Shown: one piece after another, positions 4,863 through 11,599 of the stretch
How the letters are laid out: each line of letters starts with the position of its first letter
Position numbering within the stretch: the stretch's first letter is position 1
IMG/VR virus record: IMGVR_UViG_3300006921_000203
Coordinates: 1 to 21,327 of that record
Reading direction: 5' to 3' (one strand)
Origin: a virus
Length of the DNA: 21,327 nucleotides
The notes under the pieces: model-generated
The model's database searches: none
What the model was told of the DNA's origin: nothing
Seen by the model: the letters and a program-made list of their open reading frames with translations, nothing else
Translations under genes and position numbers: made by a program

Positions 4863-5030
4863 ATGAAAACAATAGAAAGACCTGCGCCATTAGCACCTTT
4901 ATCCCCTTTTTCAAATTGTAATAACAACGATAGGCACGACTCAGATGCTGAAGAGCTTAAAAATGAGTCTAACCAAAAAGATTCTGACCCTATGGATGAT
5001 GCTGCCATGTCAATGAGAGATTTCTTGTGA
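4863..5030 (+). CDS. Unrecognised acidic, probably disordered 55-residue protein
   Basis: AAGGAGAAAT directly before the ATG gives a strong start. The product begins with a Pro-rich segment (MKTIERPAPLAPLSPFSN), then a low-complexity Asn/Asp/Ser/Glu part, and ends DDAAMSMRDFL. An acidic disordered chain with a short helical hydrophobic tail is typical of small phage proteins that bind and inhibit a host target, but no target can be named. The next gene starts with GTG overlapping its stop (GTGA). Confidence 0.6.
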   Translation: MKTIERPAPLAPLSPFSNCNNNDRHDSDAEELKNESNQKDSDPMDDAAMSMRDFL

Positions 5031-5206
5031 AATTAGTTAGGCGGACTTTTAAACAATTAGCTGAAGACGCTAAAAATCAAAAAAGTAAAACTGACATAGA
5101 ATGGGATTTGTTGGATAAAGATATTAATGGTAAAGAAAATGTTGGTAAAGAAAAACAAGACTATGTAGAACCAAGAATTTTATGGAAAAAAGATTGGAAT
5201 AGATAG
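5027..5206 (+). CDS. Unrecognised basic 59-residue protein (GTG start)
   Basis: The frame opens at GTG overlapping the previous stop codon (GTGA at 5027-5030). It encodes a basic N-terminus (KLVRRTFKQLAEDAKNQ), a Lys/Asp-rich middle, and a C-terminus with PRILWKKDWNR. No ATG occurs in the usable part of the frame, so a coupled GTG start is the reasonable choice. No family is recognised. The small membrane protein gene at 5216 follows nine bases later. Confidence 0.5.
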   Translation: MKLVRRTFKQLAEDAKNQKSKTDIEWDLLDKDINGKENVGKEKQDYVEPRILWKKDWNR

Positions 5207-5215
5207 GAGTAATAA

Positions 5216-5347
5216 ATGAGTTATAAAAATAATAAAGCAAAAAAGAAAACTCCAATGGATAAATTGTTGTATTGGGTTATTTTTAAAATAGCTTATCATA
5301 TAGGATTTATTTATTATTTTATAAAAAGGCTGATTTTGCGTAGATAA
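5216..5347 (+). CDS. Small basic membrane protein, 43 residues
   Basis: The ribosome binding site is TAGGAG at 5205-5210. The N-terminus is Lys-rich (MSYKNNKAKKKTPMDK), followed by a hydrophobic, Tyr/Phe/Ile-rich stretch (residues 17-36) and a basic tail KRLILRR. Positive charge on both sides of one helix suggests a small inner-membrane peptide. The TAA is followed directly by the AAAGGAGG ribosome binding site of the RNA polymerase gene. Confidence 0.55.
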   Translation: MSYKNNKAKKKTPMDKLLYWVIFKIAYHIGFIYYFIKRLILRR

Positions 5348-5359
5348 AAGGAGGAATAG

Positions 5360-7591
5360 ATGGAGAATGGAAGAGAAACATTACTTCTGCAAATCACCGG
5401 TCAGCTTAATCATATGACCGCGGCTATACCTAGAGGGCCTAAGTCCGCTTTTAGAAAAGTGTTATTAGGCACAGATAATATTCGAGGAATAGCCGGATTA
5501 ATTCTAGACCATACAATAAAAGCAATTTCTAAAGGAACTGGGCTAACCACAGCAGCAGAAGGGCTCGCTATTGAAATGAATAAGCTTACAACTTTTAATT
5601 TAAAAGCGGGAACTGGTAGGAAAGTTAAGTACGCTTTAATATCAGCGGGGGTAGAAGCTTTTGGCTCTTTAAAGTCTTTAAGTTATATAGACAAAGTAAC
5701 AGAAAGGCAAGGAGTTATGAAATTAAACAAGCTTGATTTTATAAATGAAAATAATTTATTATTTGATTATTTTAAAGATCAATTAACAATTTCAGAATTA
5801 GAGCTTCCTAAAGAAGATTATACTTATTGGACGCACCCTAGAAAAGATGGTAGAACAATTGTTAAAAAGATGCCTAAATCTTTAGCTTCTCAATATACGC
5901 ATATTAAAATGCCAAAGGTTTATGCAGCTCTGAATGCTTACGGTAGCACTAAATTCAAAGTAAATGAAGATTTATTAGAATTGCTGTCGCAAATGGAAGA
6001 AAATAATCATGAGTTTATTCCCAGGTTAATTGATTCTGAAGAAGTATCAGACGCTTTATATTCATTAATGAAATTTAAAAGAGTATCTGAATTTGTGGGC
6101 GAGCAAGCAAAGAAGTGGTATTTAGCTAATGTTAGCCAGCAACTTATGAAAAAAGGATTAACAACTGTTCAAATAGATGGAAGAAGTAAAAAGTATAGTA
6201 AAAGAAAAGCGTCAGGGTGGTTCAAAGAAAAAACTAGTGGGCCTCTTGACCTTGTAAGAGCTTCGTCTAAAAGATATGAGTTTGATAAAGTAACTTTTAT
6301 GGCAAAAAGAATGCAAGGTAAAACTTTTCATTACGATTTTCAATTAGACAGCCGGGGGCGTATGTACCCTGTTGTTAATTATTTTGAGCCAACAGGCTCT
6401 GATTTAGCTAAAAGCTTATTAATGTTTAAAAATGGAGTGCCTTTAAGCGATAATGTTTTATATAACTTAGCAATTCATACTGCAAATTGTATGGGTGAAG
6501 ATAAATTGGCTATGGATGATAGAGTATTATTTGTATGGGTGCATATGGATGAAATATTAAAGGCTGCGGAGGATTTAACAAATTCTGAGTGGCTAAATCA
6601 ATTTAAAAATGAGAAAAAATCTAAATTTCAGCTAATGGCCGCTGTATTAGAATGGAAAAAGTATCATGAGCAAGGTGAAGATTATATTTGTTATTTGCCA
6701 ATTGGGTTAGATGCAACTAATTCAGGCTTACAGGTATTATCTGCTGTAACTAGAGATACTGTTGGAGCTCAAGAAACTAACGTTATTAACCATCCTAATC
6801 AAGAAATTGGCGATGCTTATATGGTAATTGCTAAATCCGTGTTAAACGGTGGGTTTGCTTATAAAGATTATGAGCATTTAGGCAATAAGGCTTGGCGTAA
6901 GCTGTGCAAAAGGCCTACTATGTCGTATTATTATGATGCAGGCAGAGAGTGCATTCAGGAGCAAACTTATGATGATCGCAGAGACCATGGTGTTGATGCG
7001 TTGTCTGAAATGACTTTTGACGATGCATCTTACGTAGGTACTGCAATTTACGATGGTGTAGAGTCAGCATTTCCGAGGCAAACTCAAGCAAAAGAAGCAT
7101 TAAAGCAAGGAGTTGAAATTGCTTTGAGGGATAACGGAGGCAAAGCTTTAGTAACTTGGAAAACTGCATCGGGATTTACAGCGTTTCAAGATTATTCAAG
7201 AATTGAAACAGGTAGAGTTAATTGTAGTTTTGCAGGAAAATTAGTGCAATTATCTTTTCAATTGTTTATAGATAAGCCGATGAAAAGTGACCATGCTAAA
7301 GGTATAGGAGCTAATTTTGTGCATTCGCAAGATGCCGCGTTATTATCGTTGACTATAGCTAATTTAGCAGAAAAAGGGGTTGAATCGTTTATGATGATTC
7401 ACGACCAATTTTCAGTTAATGCCGAAGAAACTTCTCTACTATTGGAAACATTCAAAGAAACATTTATTGAAATATTTGAAAAAGACCAATTAGGAGATGC
7501 TCTTAAAGCGTTTGGGCTGCATGCCAATCCGGTTATGTACGGAAATTTAGATATACAAGATGTAGCGGAAGCTAAATATATAATTTCATAA
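5360..7591 (+). CDS. Single-subunit DNA-directed RNA polymerase (T7/N4 RNAPII class)
   Basis: This enzyme would transcribe the phage genome from phage-specific promoters. Catalytic elements appear in order. DSRGR is at residues 330-334. Motif A is LPIGLDATNSGLQ, with Asp451 as the first metal ligand. Motif B is R513...KRPTMSYYYDAG, with Lys517 and Tyr525 matching T7 K631 and Y639. Motif C is FVHSQDA...MMIHDQF, with Asp682 as the second metal ligand. The Gly that follows the motif B Tyr in T7 is Asp526 here. At 743 residues it is about 140 shorter than T7 RNA polymerase, mostly in the N-terminal domain, so promoter recognition may differ. AAAGGAGG gives a strong start. It lies just after the early-type small genes, as in T7 and N4. 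Confidence 0.95.
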   Translation: MENGRETLLLQITGQLNHMTAAIPRGPKSAFRKVLLGTDNIRGIAGLILDHTIKAISKGTGLTTAAEGLAIEMNKLTTFNLKAGTGRKVKYALISAGVEAFGSLKSLSYIDKVTERQGVMKLNKLDFINENNLLFDYFKDQLTISELELPKEDYTYWTHPRKDGRTIVKKMPKSLASQYTHIKMPKVYAALNAYGSTKFKVNEDLLELLSQMEENNHEFIPRLIDSEEVSDALYSLMKFKRVSEFVGEQAKKWYLANVSQQLMKKGLTTVQIDGRSKKYSKRKASGWFKEKTSGPLDLVRASSKRYEFDKVTFMAKRMQGKTFHYDFQLDSRGRMYPVVNYFEPTGSDLAKSLLMFKNGVPLSDNVLYNLAIHTANCMGEDKLAMDDRVLFVWVHMDEILKAAEDLTNSEWLNQFKNEKKSKFQLMAAVLEWKKYHEQGEDYICYLPIGLDATNSGLQVLSAVTRDTVGAQETNVINHPNQEIGDAYMVIAKSVLNGGFAYKDYEHLGNKAWRKLCKRPTMSYYYDAGRECIQEQTYDDRRDHGVDALSEMTFDDASYVGTAIYDGVESAFPRQTQAKEALKQGVEIALRDNGGKALVTWKTASGFTAFQDYSRIETGRVNCSFAGKLVQLSFQLFIDKPMKSDHAKGIGANFVHSQDAALLSLTIANLAEKGVESFMMIHDQFSVNAEETSLLLETFKETFIEIFEKDQLGDALKAFGLHANPVMYGNLDIQDVAEAKYIIS

Positions 7592-7632
7592 GAGATTAGG
7601 CTTCCGCGCATATAATTAATAAGGAGTAAAGT

Positions 7633-7821
7633 ATGGCAAGCGATTTTCAAGAGCTATGCGAAATATATGGGTTAAGCCCAGGGGACCCTGAAGCCATTGA
7701 TAAGCTAATATTTTTAATCAATAGAACAGACAATTCTCGCGATGAAGAATTTTATAACGACCAAGGATTTTTTGTTGACGAAGATTTGTTACCCGAAGAT
7801 GATGAGCCGCCAGATAAGTAG
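7633..7821 (+). CDS. Unrecognised acidic 62-residue protein
   Basis: AAGGAGTAAAGT precedes the ATG. The chain is strongly acidic, with Asp/Glu runs in the second half (DNSRDEEFYNDQGFFVDED and LPEDDEPPDK). The first half reads FQELCEIYGLSPGDPEAIDK, like a short helical adaptor. No family is recognised; DNA-mimic or binding-peptide roles are possible but unsupported. It follows the RNA polymerase gene by 41 bases, and the promoter-like repeat copy C begins two bases after its stop codon. Confidence 0.65.
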   Translation: MASDFQELCEIYGLSPGDPEAIDKLIFLINRTDNSRDEEFYNDQGFFVDEDLLPEDDEPPDK

Positions 7822-7822
7822 T

Positions 7823-7840
7823 TATGCGGTTGTATAGTAT
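7823..7840 (+). promoter_or_regulatory. Promoter-like repeat, copy C
   Basis: TATGCGGTTGTATAGTAT shares TAyrCGGwTGTATAG with the repeats at 1335-1352 and 2992-3009. It sits in the 39-base gap between the genes at 7633 and 7861, followed by AT-rich sequence and TAGGAG. Being intergenic, the match is not explained by coding constraint. It would drive the exonuclease, SSB and downstream replication genes if it is a promoter. Confidence 0.4.
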
Positions 7841-7860
7841 ATATTAAAAATAGGAGATAT

Positions 7861-8388
7861 ATGAATACATGCACAAGTTGTAAAATAGAACTTGTCGATG
7901 GAGCTAATTGGTCTGCGAAAGGCAGGCATAAGTTTTGTAGGGCATGTTTTAAAAATAAATACAATAAAAAGAGAATGTTCTTAGATGGAAAGTATATTCC
8001 CATTTCAAGTAAAATTCATAAACCAGGAATATTCAAGTCATTAGATGATGCGTGGTCACACGTTGAGTTAGACAATAAAGATGTTTCAGGAGAAATTTAT
8101 ATTATGACTAACGAGGCTTTTAAAGGTTGGGTTAAAGTAGGTATGAGTATTAATGCTAAAGATAGATTAACAAAATACCAAACTGGCGATCCCCATAGGT
8201 CTTATAAGTTATATAGCACATTCCATACAGAAGATAGACATGAAACAGAGGGACAAATTCACCAGATTCTACAAGCTGAGTACAAACGACAAAATGAGTG
8301 GTTTAAAGCTAAGCCCCAAGAAGCTGAATGGATTATTTCTCAATATTTTGGAGTAAGATATGAAGAAACAAATAAAAGCGCTAATTGA
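7861..8388 (+). CDS. Zinc-finger protein with GIY-YIG-like (T5orf172/MUG113-type) domain
   Basis: The N-terminus has four cysteines as C4-x2-C7 and C26-x2-C29, a likely small zinc finger. The C-terminal half matches the T5orf172/MUG113 branch of the GIY-YIG nuclease superfamily: EIYIMTN (78-84), WVKVGMS (90-96), Arg102 in AKDRLTKYQTGDP, then RHETEGQIHQIL with Glu130 and His134, and NEWF at 145-148. Such proteins are often stand-alone homing-type nucleases or phage DNA-processing proteins. The zinc finger suggests DNA contact. The exonuclease gene starts inside its last 29 bases. TAGGAG lies upstream of the ATG at 7861. Actual nuclease activity is not certain. Confidence 0.78.
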   Translation: MNTCTSCKIELVDGANWSAKGRHKFCRACFKNKYNKKRMFLDGKYIPISSKIHKPGIFKSLDDAWSHVELDNKDVSGEIYIMTNEAFKGWVKVGMSINAKDRLTKYQTGDPHRSYKLYSTFHTEDRHETEGQIHQILQAEYKRQNEWFKAKPQEAEWIISQYFGVRYEETNKSAN

Positions 8389-9217
8389 CGGCGATGTATT
8401 AGTTTATTGGTCTGCAAATTGGGGCCAAACTAATTATTTTGACGTAGTAAATAGCGGTGGAGAAGTTTTGGATTCAAGAGAAAGCAAAAGATTTGCTCAA
8501 GATTCAGCTAATGATTTAATGGACTTTGGAGACGAAGACTTAATAGTTGAAGCTGGGGATATTCGCTTAACTAAGTGGAAATCCTGCATTGAGTTTATTG
8601 ATAACTTTATTTTGAAAATAGTGCGAGATGCACAATGCGAAACTTTTGAAATCCATTTATCAGGAACTACTAACTTTAGGAAGGAAATTAGTGTAACTAA
8701 GCCTTATAAAGGAAATAGATCATCTGAAAAACCGTATTATTATCAAAAAGTAAGAAATTATTTAATTGATAAATATGATGTTGTTGTAAGTGTTGACGAA
8801 GAGGCTGATGATACATTGGCTATAGCCCAAAGTAAAGATCCAGATGGTACATGCATATGCACTGTTGATAAAGATCTTTGGATGGTTCCGGGTAATAAAT
8901 ACAACTTTAGAAAAGAAGAAGCAAGCTACGTAACAGAATTTGATGGCATGAGATCAATGCAATTTCAAATGTTAACAGGTGACCCAGTAGATAATATACA
9001 AGGGGTAGCTAAAATAGGAAAGGTAACAGCTGAAAAACTATTAGCTAAACACCCCGAAATTGATGATGCTTGGGTTGCAATTGCTGAAGCTTACAAGAAA
9101 GCCTATGGAAAATCTTACAAAAGCGTAATGATTGAAATGGGGAGGTTGCTCTGGATGAGAAGAGTAGAAAATGAAATGTGGGATCTTCCACAAATACTAA
9201 GAAAAGGAGAAATATAA
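8360..9217 (+). CDS. 5'-3' exonuclease of the FEN/T7 gp6 class
   Basis: The product (285 residues, near the 300 of T7 gp6) would remove RNA primers and degrade host DNA for phage synthesis. Visible metal-binding residues are Asp10 and Asp12 in LIDGDVLVYW; the cluster DEEADD (Glu148, Asp150, Asp151); and Asp170 and Asp172 in TVDKDLWM. A helix-3-turn-helix DNA-binding segment, MLTGDPVDNIQGVAKIGKVT (204-223), follows, with Asp208 and Asp211. The start overlaps the preceding gene by 29 bases, with GGAG at 8350-8353 giving the ribosome binding site. The SSB gene begins at the base after its stop codon. Confidence 0.9.
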   Translation: MKKQIKALIDGDVLVYWSANWGQTNYFDVVNSGGEVLDSRESKRFAQDSANDLMDFGDEDLIVEAGDIRLTKWKSCIEFIDNFILKIVRDAQCETFEIHLSGTTNFRKEISVTKPYKGNRSSEKPYYYQKVRNYLIDKYDVVVSVDEEADDTLAIAQSKDPDGTCICTVDKDLWMVPGNKYNFRKEEASYVTEFDGMRSMQFQMLTGDPVDNIQGVAKIGKVTAEKLLAKHPEIDDAWVAIAEAYKKAYGKSYKSVMIEMGRLLWMRRVENEMWDLPQILRKGEI

Positions 9218-9769
9218 ATGGCAAATTTATTAGAAAATGTTGAATTAAGCTGGTGTTTTCTAGACCCTAAAAATCCTCAATTGAATTTTGAGAAAAAGCA
9301 GTGGTCAGCGACAGCTAATGTTGATAAGAAAACAGCCTCGGAGTTCAAAAAGAAAGGCTTGATACGCTCTTTACGTCCAGTTGAAGATGCGGATGGTAAT
9401 GAAACAGGGCAATACAAGTTAACCTTTAAAGCTAACGCGGTTACTGCAGGAGGAAAGGAGCTTAAAGCACCTGGGGTATTTACTAAAGACGCTGCAGGTT
9501 TAATTGTTCCTTTAGTAGGTGTAACTGTTGGTAATGGCTCTAAGGGGACTATTTCTTACGATACATATGATTGGAAATATAACGGGACTAGCGGCACTTC
9601 AATGTCACTTAAAAATGTTTTAGTCACCGATTTAATTCCTTATGAAGCTGATATTCCAGCGGGTTCTGAATTTGGAACAATAGAGAAAGGCGCAGAATTT
9701 GTTGAAGCTTCACCATTTAAAGATGACTCGGACTTAAATCTTGAAATTGATACAGACGATGACTTTTAA
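9218..9769 (+). CDS. Single-stranded DNA-binding protein, T7 gp2.5-like
   Basis: Length (183 residues), position between exonuclease and primase-helicase, and the very acidic C-terminal tail ending EIDTDDDF match gp2.5-type phage SSBs. Their tail with terminal Phe docks onto the polymerase and helicase. The body has the beta-rich, Gly/Thr/Lys pattern of an OB fold (SATANVDKKTASEF, VGVTVGNGSKGTISYDTYDW). AAGGAGAAATAA before the ATG supports the start. It would coat ssDNA during replication and recombination. The fold assignment rests on overall pattern, since this family has no invariant motif. Confidence 0.8.
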   Translation: MANLLENVELSWCFLDPKNPQLNFEKKQWSATANVDKKTASEFKKKGLIRSLRPVEDADGNETGQYKLTFKANAVTAGGKELKAPGVFTKDAAGLIVPLVGVTVGNGSKGTISYDTYDWKYNGTSGTSMSLKNVLVTDLIPYEADIPAGSEFGTIEKGAEFVEASPFKDDSDLNLEIDTDDDF

Positions 9770-9782
9770 TTAAGAACCCCTA

Positions 9783-9810
9783 AGTGGTTTTCTTGGAGGA
9801 GAAAGCTACT
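9783..9810 (+). other. 11-bp hairpin abutting hammerhead copy 6
   Basis: AGTGGTTTTCT (9783-9793) pairs with AGAAAGCTACT (9800-9810), with two G-T pairs, around a TGGAGG loop. The next base, 9811, begins CGAAA of ribozyme copy 6. No T-run follows, so it is not an intrinsic terminator. It may stack on the ribozyme, cap the 3' end of the SSB mRNA after cleavage, or be an RNase III-type site. Confidence 0.55.
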
Positions 9811-9873
9811 CGAAACACCAGGTAAAACTGGTGTCATACGCTACCGTTGAAAGCGTATCTGAAGAGATAACGG
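9811..9873 (+). ncRNA. Hammerhead ribozyme copy 6 (divergent, pseudoknotted)
   Basis: CGAAA is at 9811-9815. Stem III is longer and unrelated in sequence to the other copies (ACACCAG 9815-9821 paired with CTGGTGT 9828-9834, loop GTAAAA), with GTC ending at 9835. Stem I is ATACGC 9836-9841 paired with GCGTAT 9853-9858. The core reads CTGAAGA (9859-9865), so U7 is replaced by A, the one core position known to tolerate change. Loop I CCGTT (9844-9848) pairs with AACGG (9869-9873). Predicted cleavage after C9835 leaves 64 nt before the start at 9900. Confidence 0.88.
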
Positions 9874-9899
9874 AATAAATAATATAAAAGGAGACACAC

Positions 9900-11582
9900 A
9901 TGAAAGAGCAACCAGGCGTATTTATTCGCCACGAAGCTTGCCCAGTTTGTGGATCAAACGACAATAGAGCAATATACGATAACGGCAATAAGTTTACTTA
10001 TTTCTGTTTTGGGTGTGAAGATTCTGGTGTTGTAAAAGAGCAAACAACGGTTAAACAAACACAAACACAAGGAAATGAATTTATGAACACTAGAGAAACA
10101 GTTCAGGAAGTATCTACTTTTCCTGTAAGAGGTTTTAAAGAAAGAAGAATTAAGAAAACAATAGCTGAACTTTATGGTGTTAAAGTAGGATATAGTGAAA
10201 CAGATGGAAAAACTATTCAGTTTCATTATTATCCAATAACTAATAAAGGCAAGGTTGTTGGATTTGAAAGAAGAGAAGTAGCGGATAAAAAGTTTACAGC
10301 TATTGGCTCGGTTAAAAATAGCGATGAGCTATTTGGTCAGGCCAAATTTCCACCAGGATCTGCAAAGAAAATTGTGGTAACTGAAGGTGCTTTAGATGCT
10401 ATGTCGGTTCAGCAACTATACCAAAATAAGCAACAAGAATGGCCAGTAGTATCAGTTATTAATGGCGCTGGAAATGCGAAAAAACAAGTACAAGCTAATT
10501 TAGAGTACTTAAATAGCTTTGATGAAGTTGTTTTTATGTTTGACGCTGATGAACAGGGGCTAGACGGTGCAAAAGAATGTGCTAAAATTATTCGTACAGG
10601 TAAAGCTAAAATAGCAGCTTTAGGCAGATATGGTAAAGATGCTAATGACTATTTAAAAGTAGACAAGTTGTATGAATTGGAAAAAGCAATTTGGAATGCC
10701 GAGCCTTACTCACCAGCAGGTATTGTAAACTCTGCAGATACTTGGGAATTATTTCACGAGGATCGAAGGGAAGATTCGGTTTTATACCCAGAATGTTTTG
10801 GTGAAGTTAATAAAATGACTTACGGCAGAAGAACCGGTGAATTAACAATATTTACAGCCGGCACAGGAAGCGGTAAATCTTCATTTGTTAGGGAAGATAT
10901 TTATCACATTCTTCAAACAACTGATATTCAAGTAGGTATAGTGTCTTTAGAGGAGTCTATTAGAGAAACACTTGATGGTCTTATTGGGCTGCATTTAAAT
11001 AAAAGAATAACTTTGCCCGATGTTGAATTTGATAGAGAAGGAGATGAGGGTAGAGGAGCTTGGGAAGCTGTAGCTGGAAGTGGCCGGTTGACTATGCTCG
11101 ACCATCAAGGGTCGGTTAGTGACAACTCTTTAATGGAAAAGATTGAATTTATGGCTGCTAGCGGTTGTAAATTTATATATTTAGACCACATAACTTTAGC
11201 AGTAAGTGAGGTAGATGGAAGTGTTAACGAGTCTATGGATAAGTTAATGTCTGATTTATTGAAATGTTGTAAAAAGTTTGATGTTTGGATTGGTGTGGTT
11301 TCACATTTAAGAAAAACTGGTGGAGGCACTAAAACTTTTGAAGAAGGTGCTAATATTACTGAAGACGCATTAAAAGGGTCGGGGTCTCTTAAGCAGATTG
11401 CTTTCCAAATTATCGGTTTTAGTAGAAACAAGTATGAAGAAGACGAGTTTGAAAGACAACGCGTAAAGATTAGCGTGCTTAAAAATCGCTTTACAGGATT
11501 TACAGGCCCCGCTGGTCATGCAAGATTTGACAGTGATACAGGCAGATTAACAAATGTGCCCGTAGAGTTTAGTCAATTATAA
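9900..11582 (+). CDS. Primase-helicase, T7 gp4-like
   Basis: The protein synthesises primers and unwinds DNA as a ring. The zinc-binding domain has C14-x2-C17 and C36-x2-C39. A Thr/Gln-rich linker follows (about 48-60). The TOPRIM primase core has Glu162 in VVTEGALDA and Asp215 and Asp217 in FMFDADEQG. The RecA-like helicase domain has Walker A GTGSGKS (321-327), SLEESIRETLDGLIG (349-363), Walker B IYLDH (426-430), and an arginine-finger-like FSRN (507-510). At 560 residues it is nearly the size of T7 gp4 (566). AAAGGAGACACAC precedes the start. A possible internal start at 10083 would omit the zinc domain, as gp4B does in T7. The leader holds ribozyme copy 6. Confidence 0.95.
   Translation: MKEQPGVFIRHEACPVCGSNDNRAIYDNGNKFTYFCFGCEDSGVVKEQTTVKQTQTQGNEFMNTRETVQEVSTFPVRGFKERRIKKTIAELYGVKVGYSETDGKTIQFHYYPITNKGKVVGFERREVADKKFTAIGSVKNSDELFGQAKFPPGSAKKIVVTEGALDAMSVQQLYQNKQQEWPVVSVINGAGNAKKQVQANLEYLNSFDEVVFMFDADEQGLDGAKECAKIIRTGKAKIAALGRYGKDANDYLKVDKLYELEKAIWNAEPYSPAGIVNSADTWELFHEDRREDSVLYPECFGEVNKMTYGRRTGELTIFTAGTGSGKSSFVREDIYHILQTTDIQVGIVSLEESIRETLDGLIGLHLNKRITLPDVEFDREGDEGRGAWEAVAGSGRLTMLDHQGSVSDNSLMEKIEFMAASGCKFIYLDHITLAVSEVDGSVNESMDKLMSDLLKCCKKFDVWIGVVSHLRKTGGGTKTFEEGANITEDALKGSGSLKQIAFQIIGFSRNKYEEDEFERQRVKISVLKNRFTGFTGPAGHARFDSDTGRLTNVPVEFSQL
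10069..10085 (+). promoter_or_regulatory. Possible internal translation start for a short primase-helicase form
   Basis: AAGGAAA (10069-10075) lies eight bases before an in-frame ATG at 10083 (Met62 of the primase-helicase), just after the zinc domain and linker. T7 makes gp4B from an internal start at Met64 in the same place. Whether ribosomes use this one is unknown; a competing out-of-frame ATG lies at 10075. Confidence 0.35.
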
Positions 11583-11599
11583 ATAAAGGAGATATAAAT

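Noticed and set aside
4239-5008. Minus-strand ORFs of 98-119 codons opposite the small early genes
   Set aside because: They cross intergenic sequence, ribozyme repeats and several coupled + strand genes that have ribosome binding sites; low-complexity Ser/Leu content suggests shadows.
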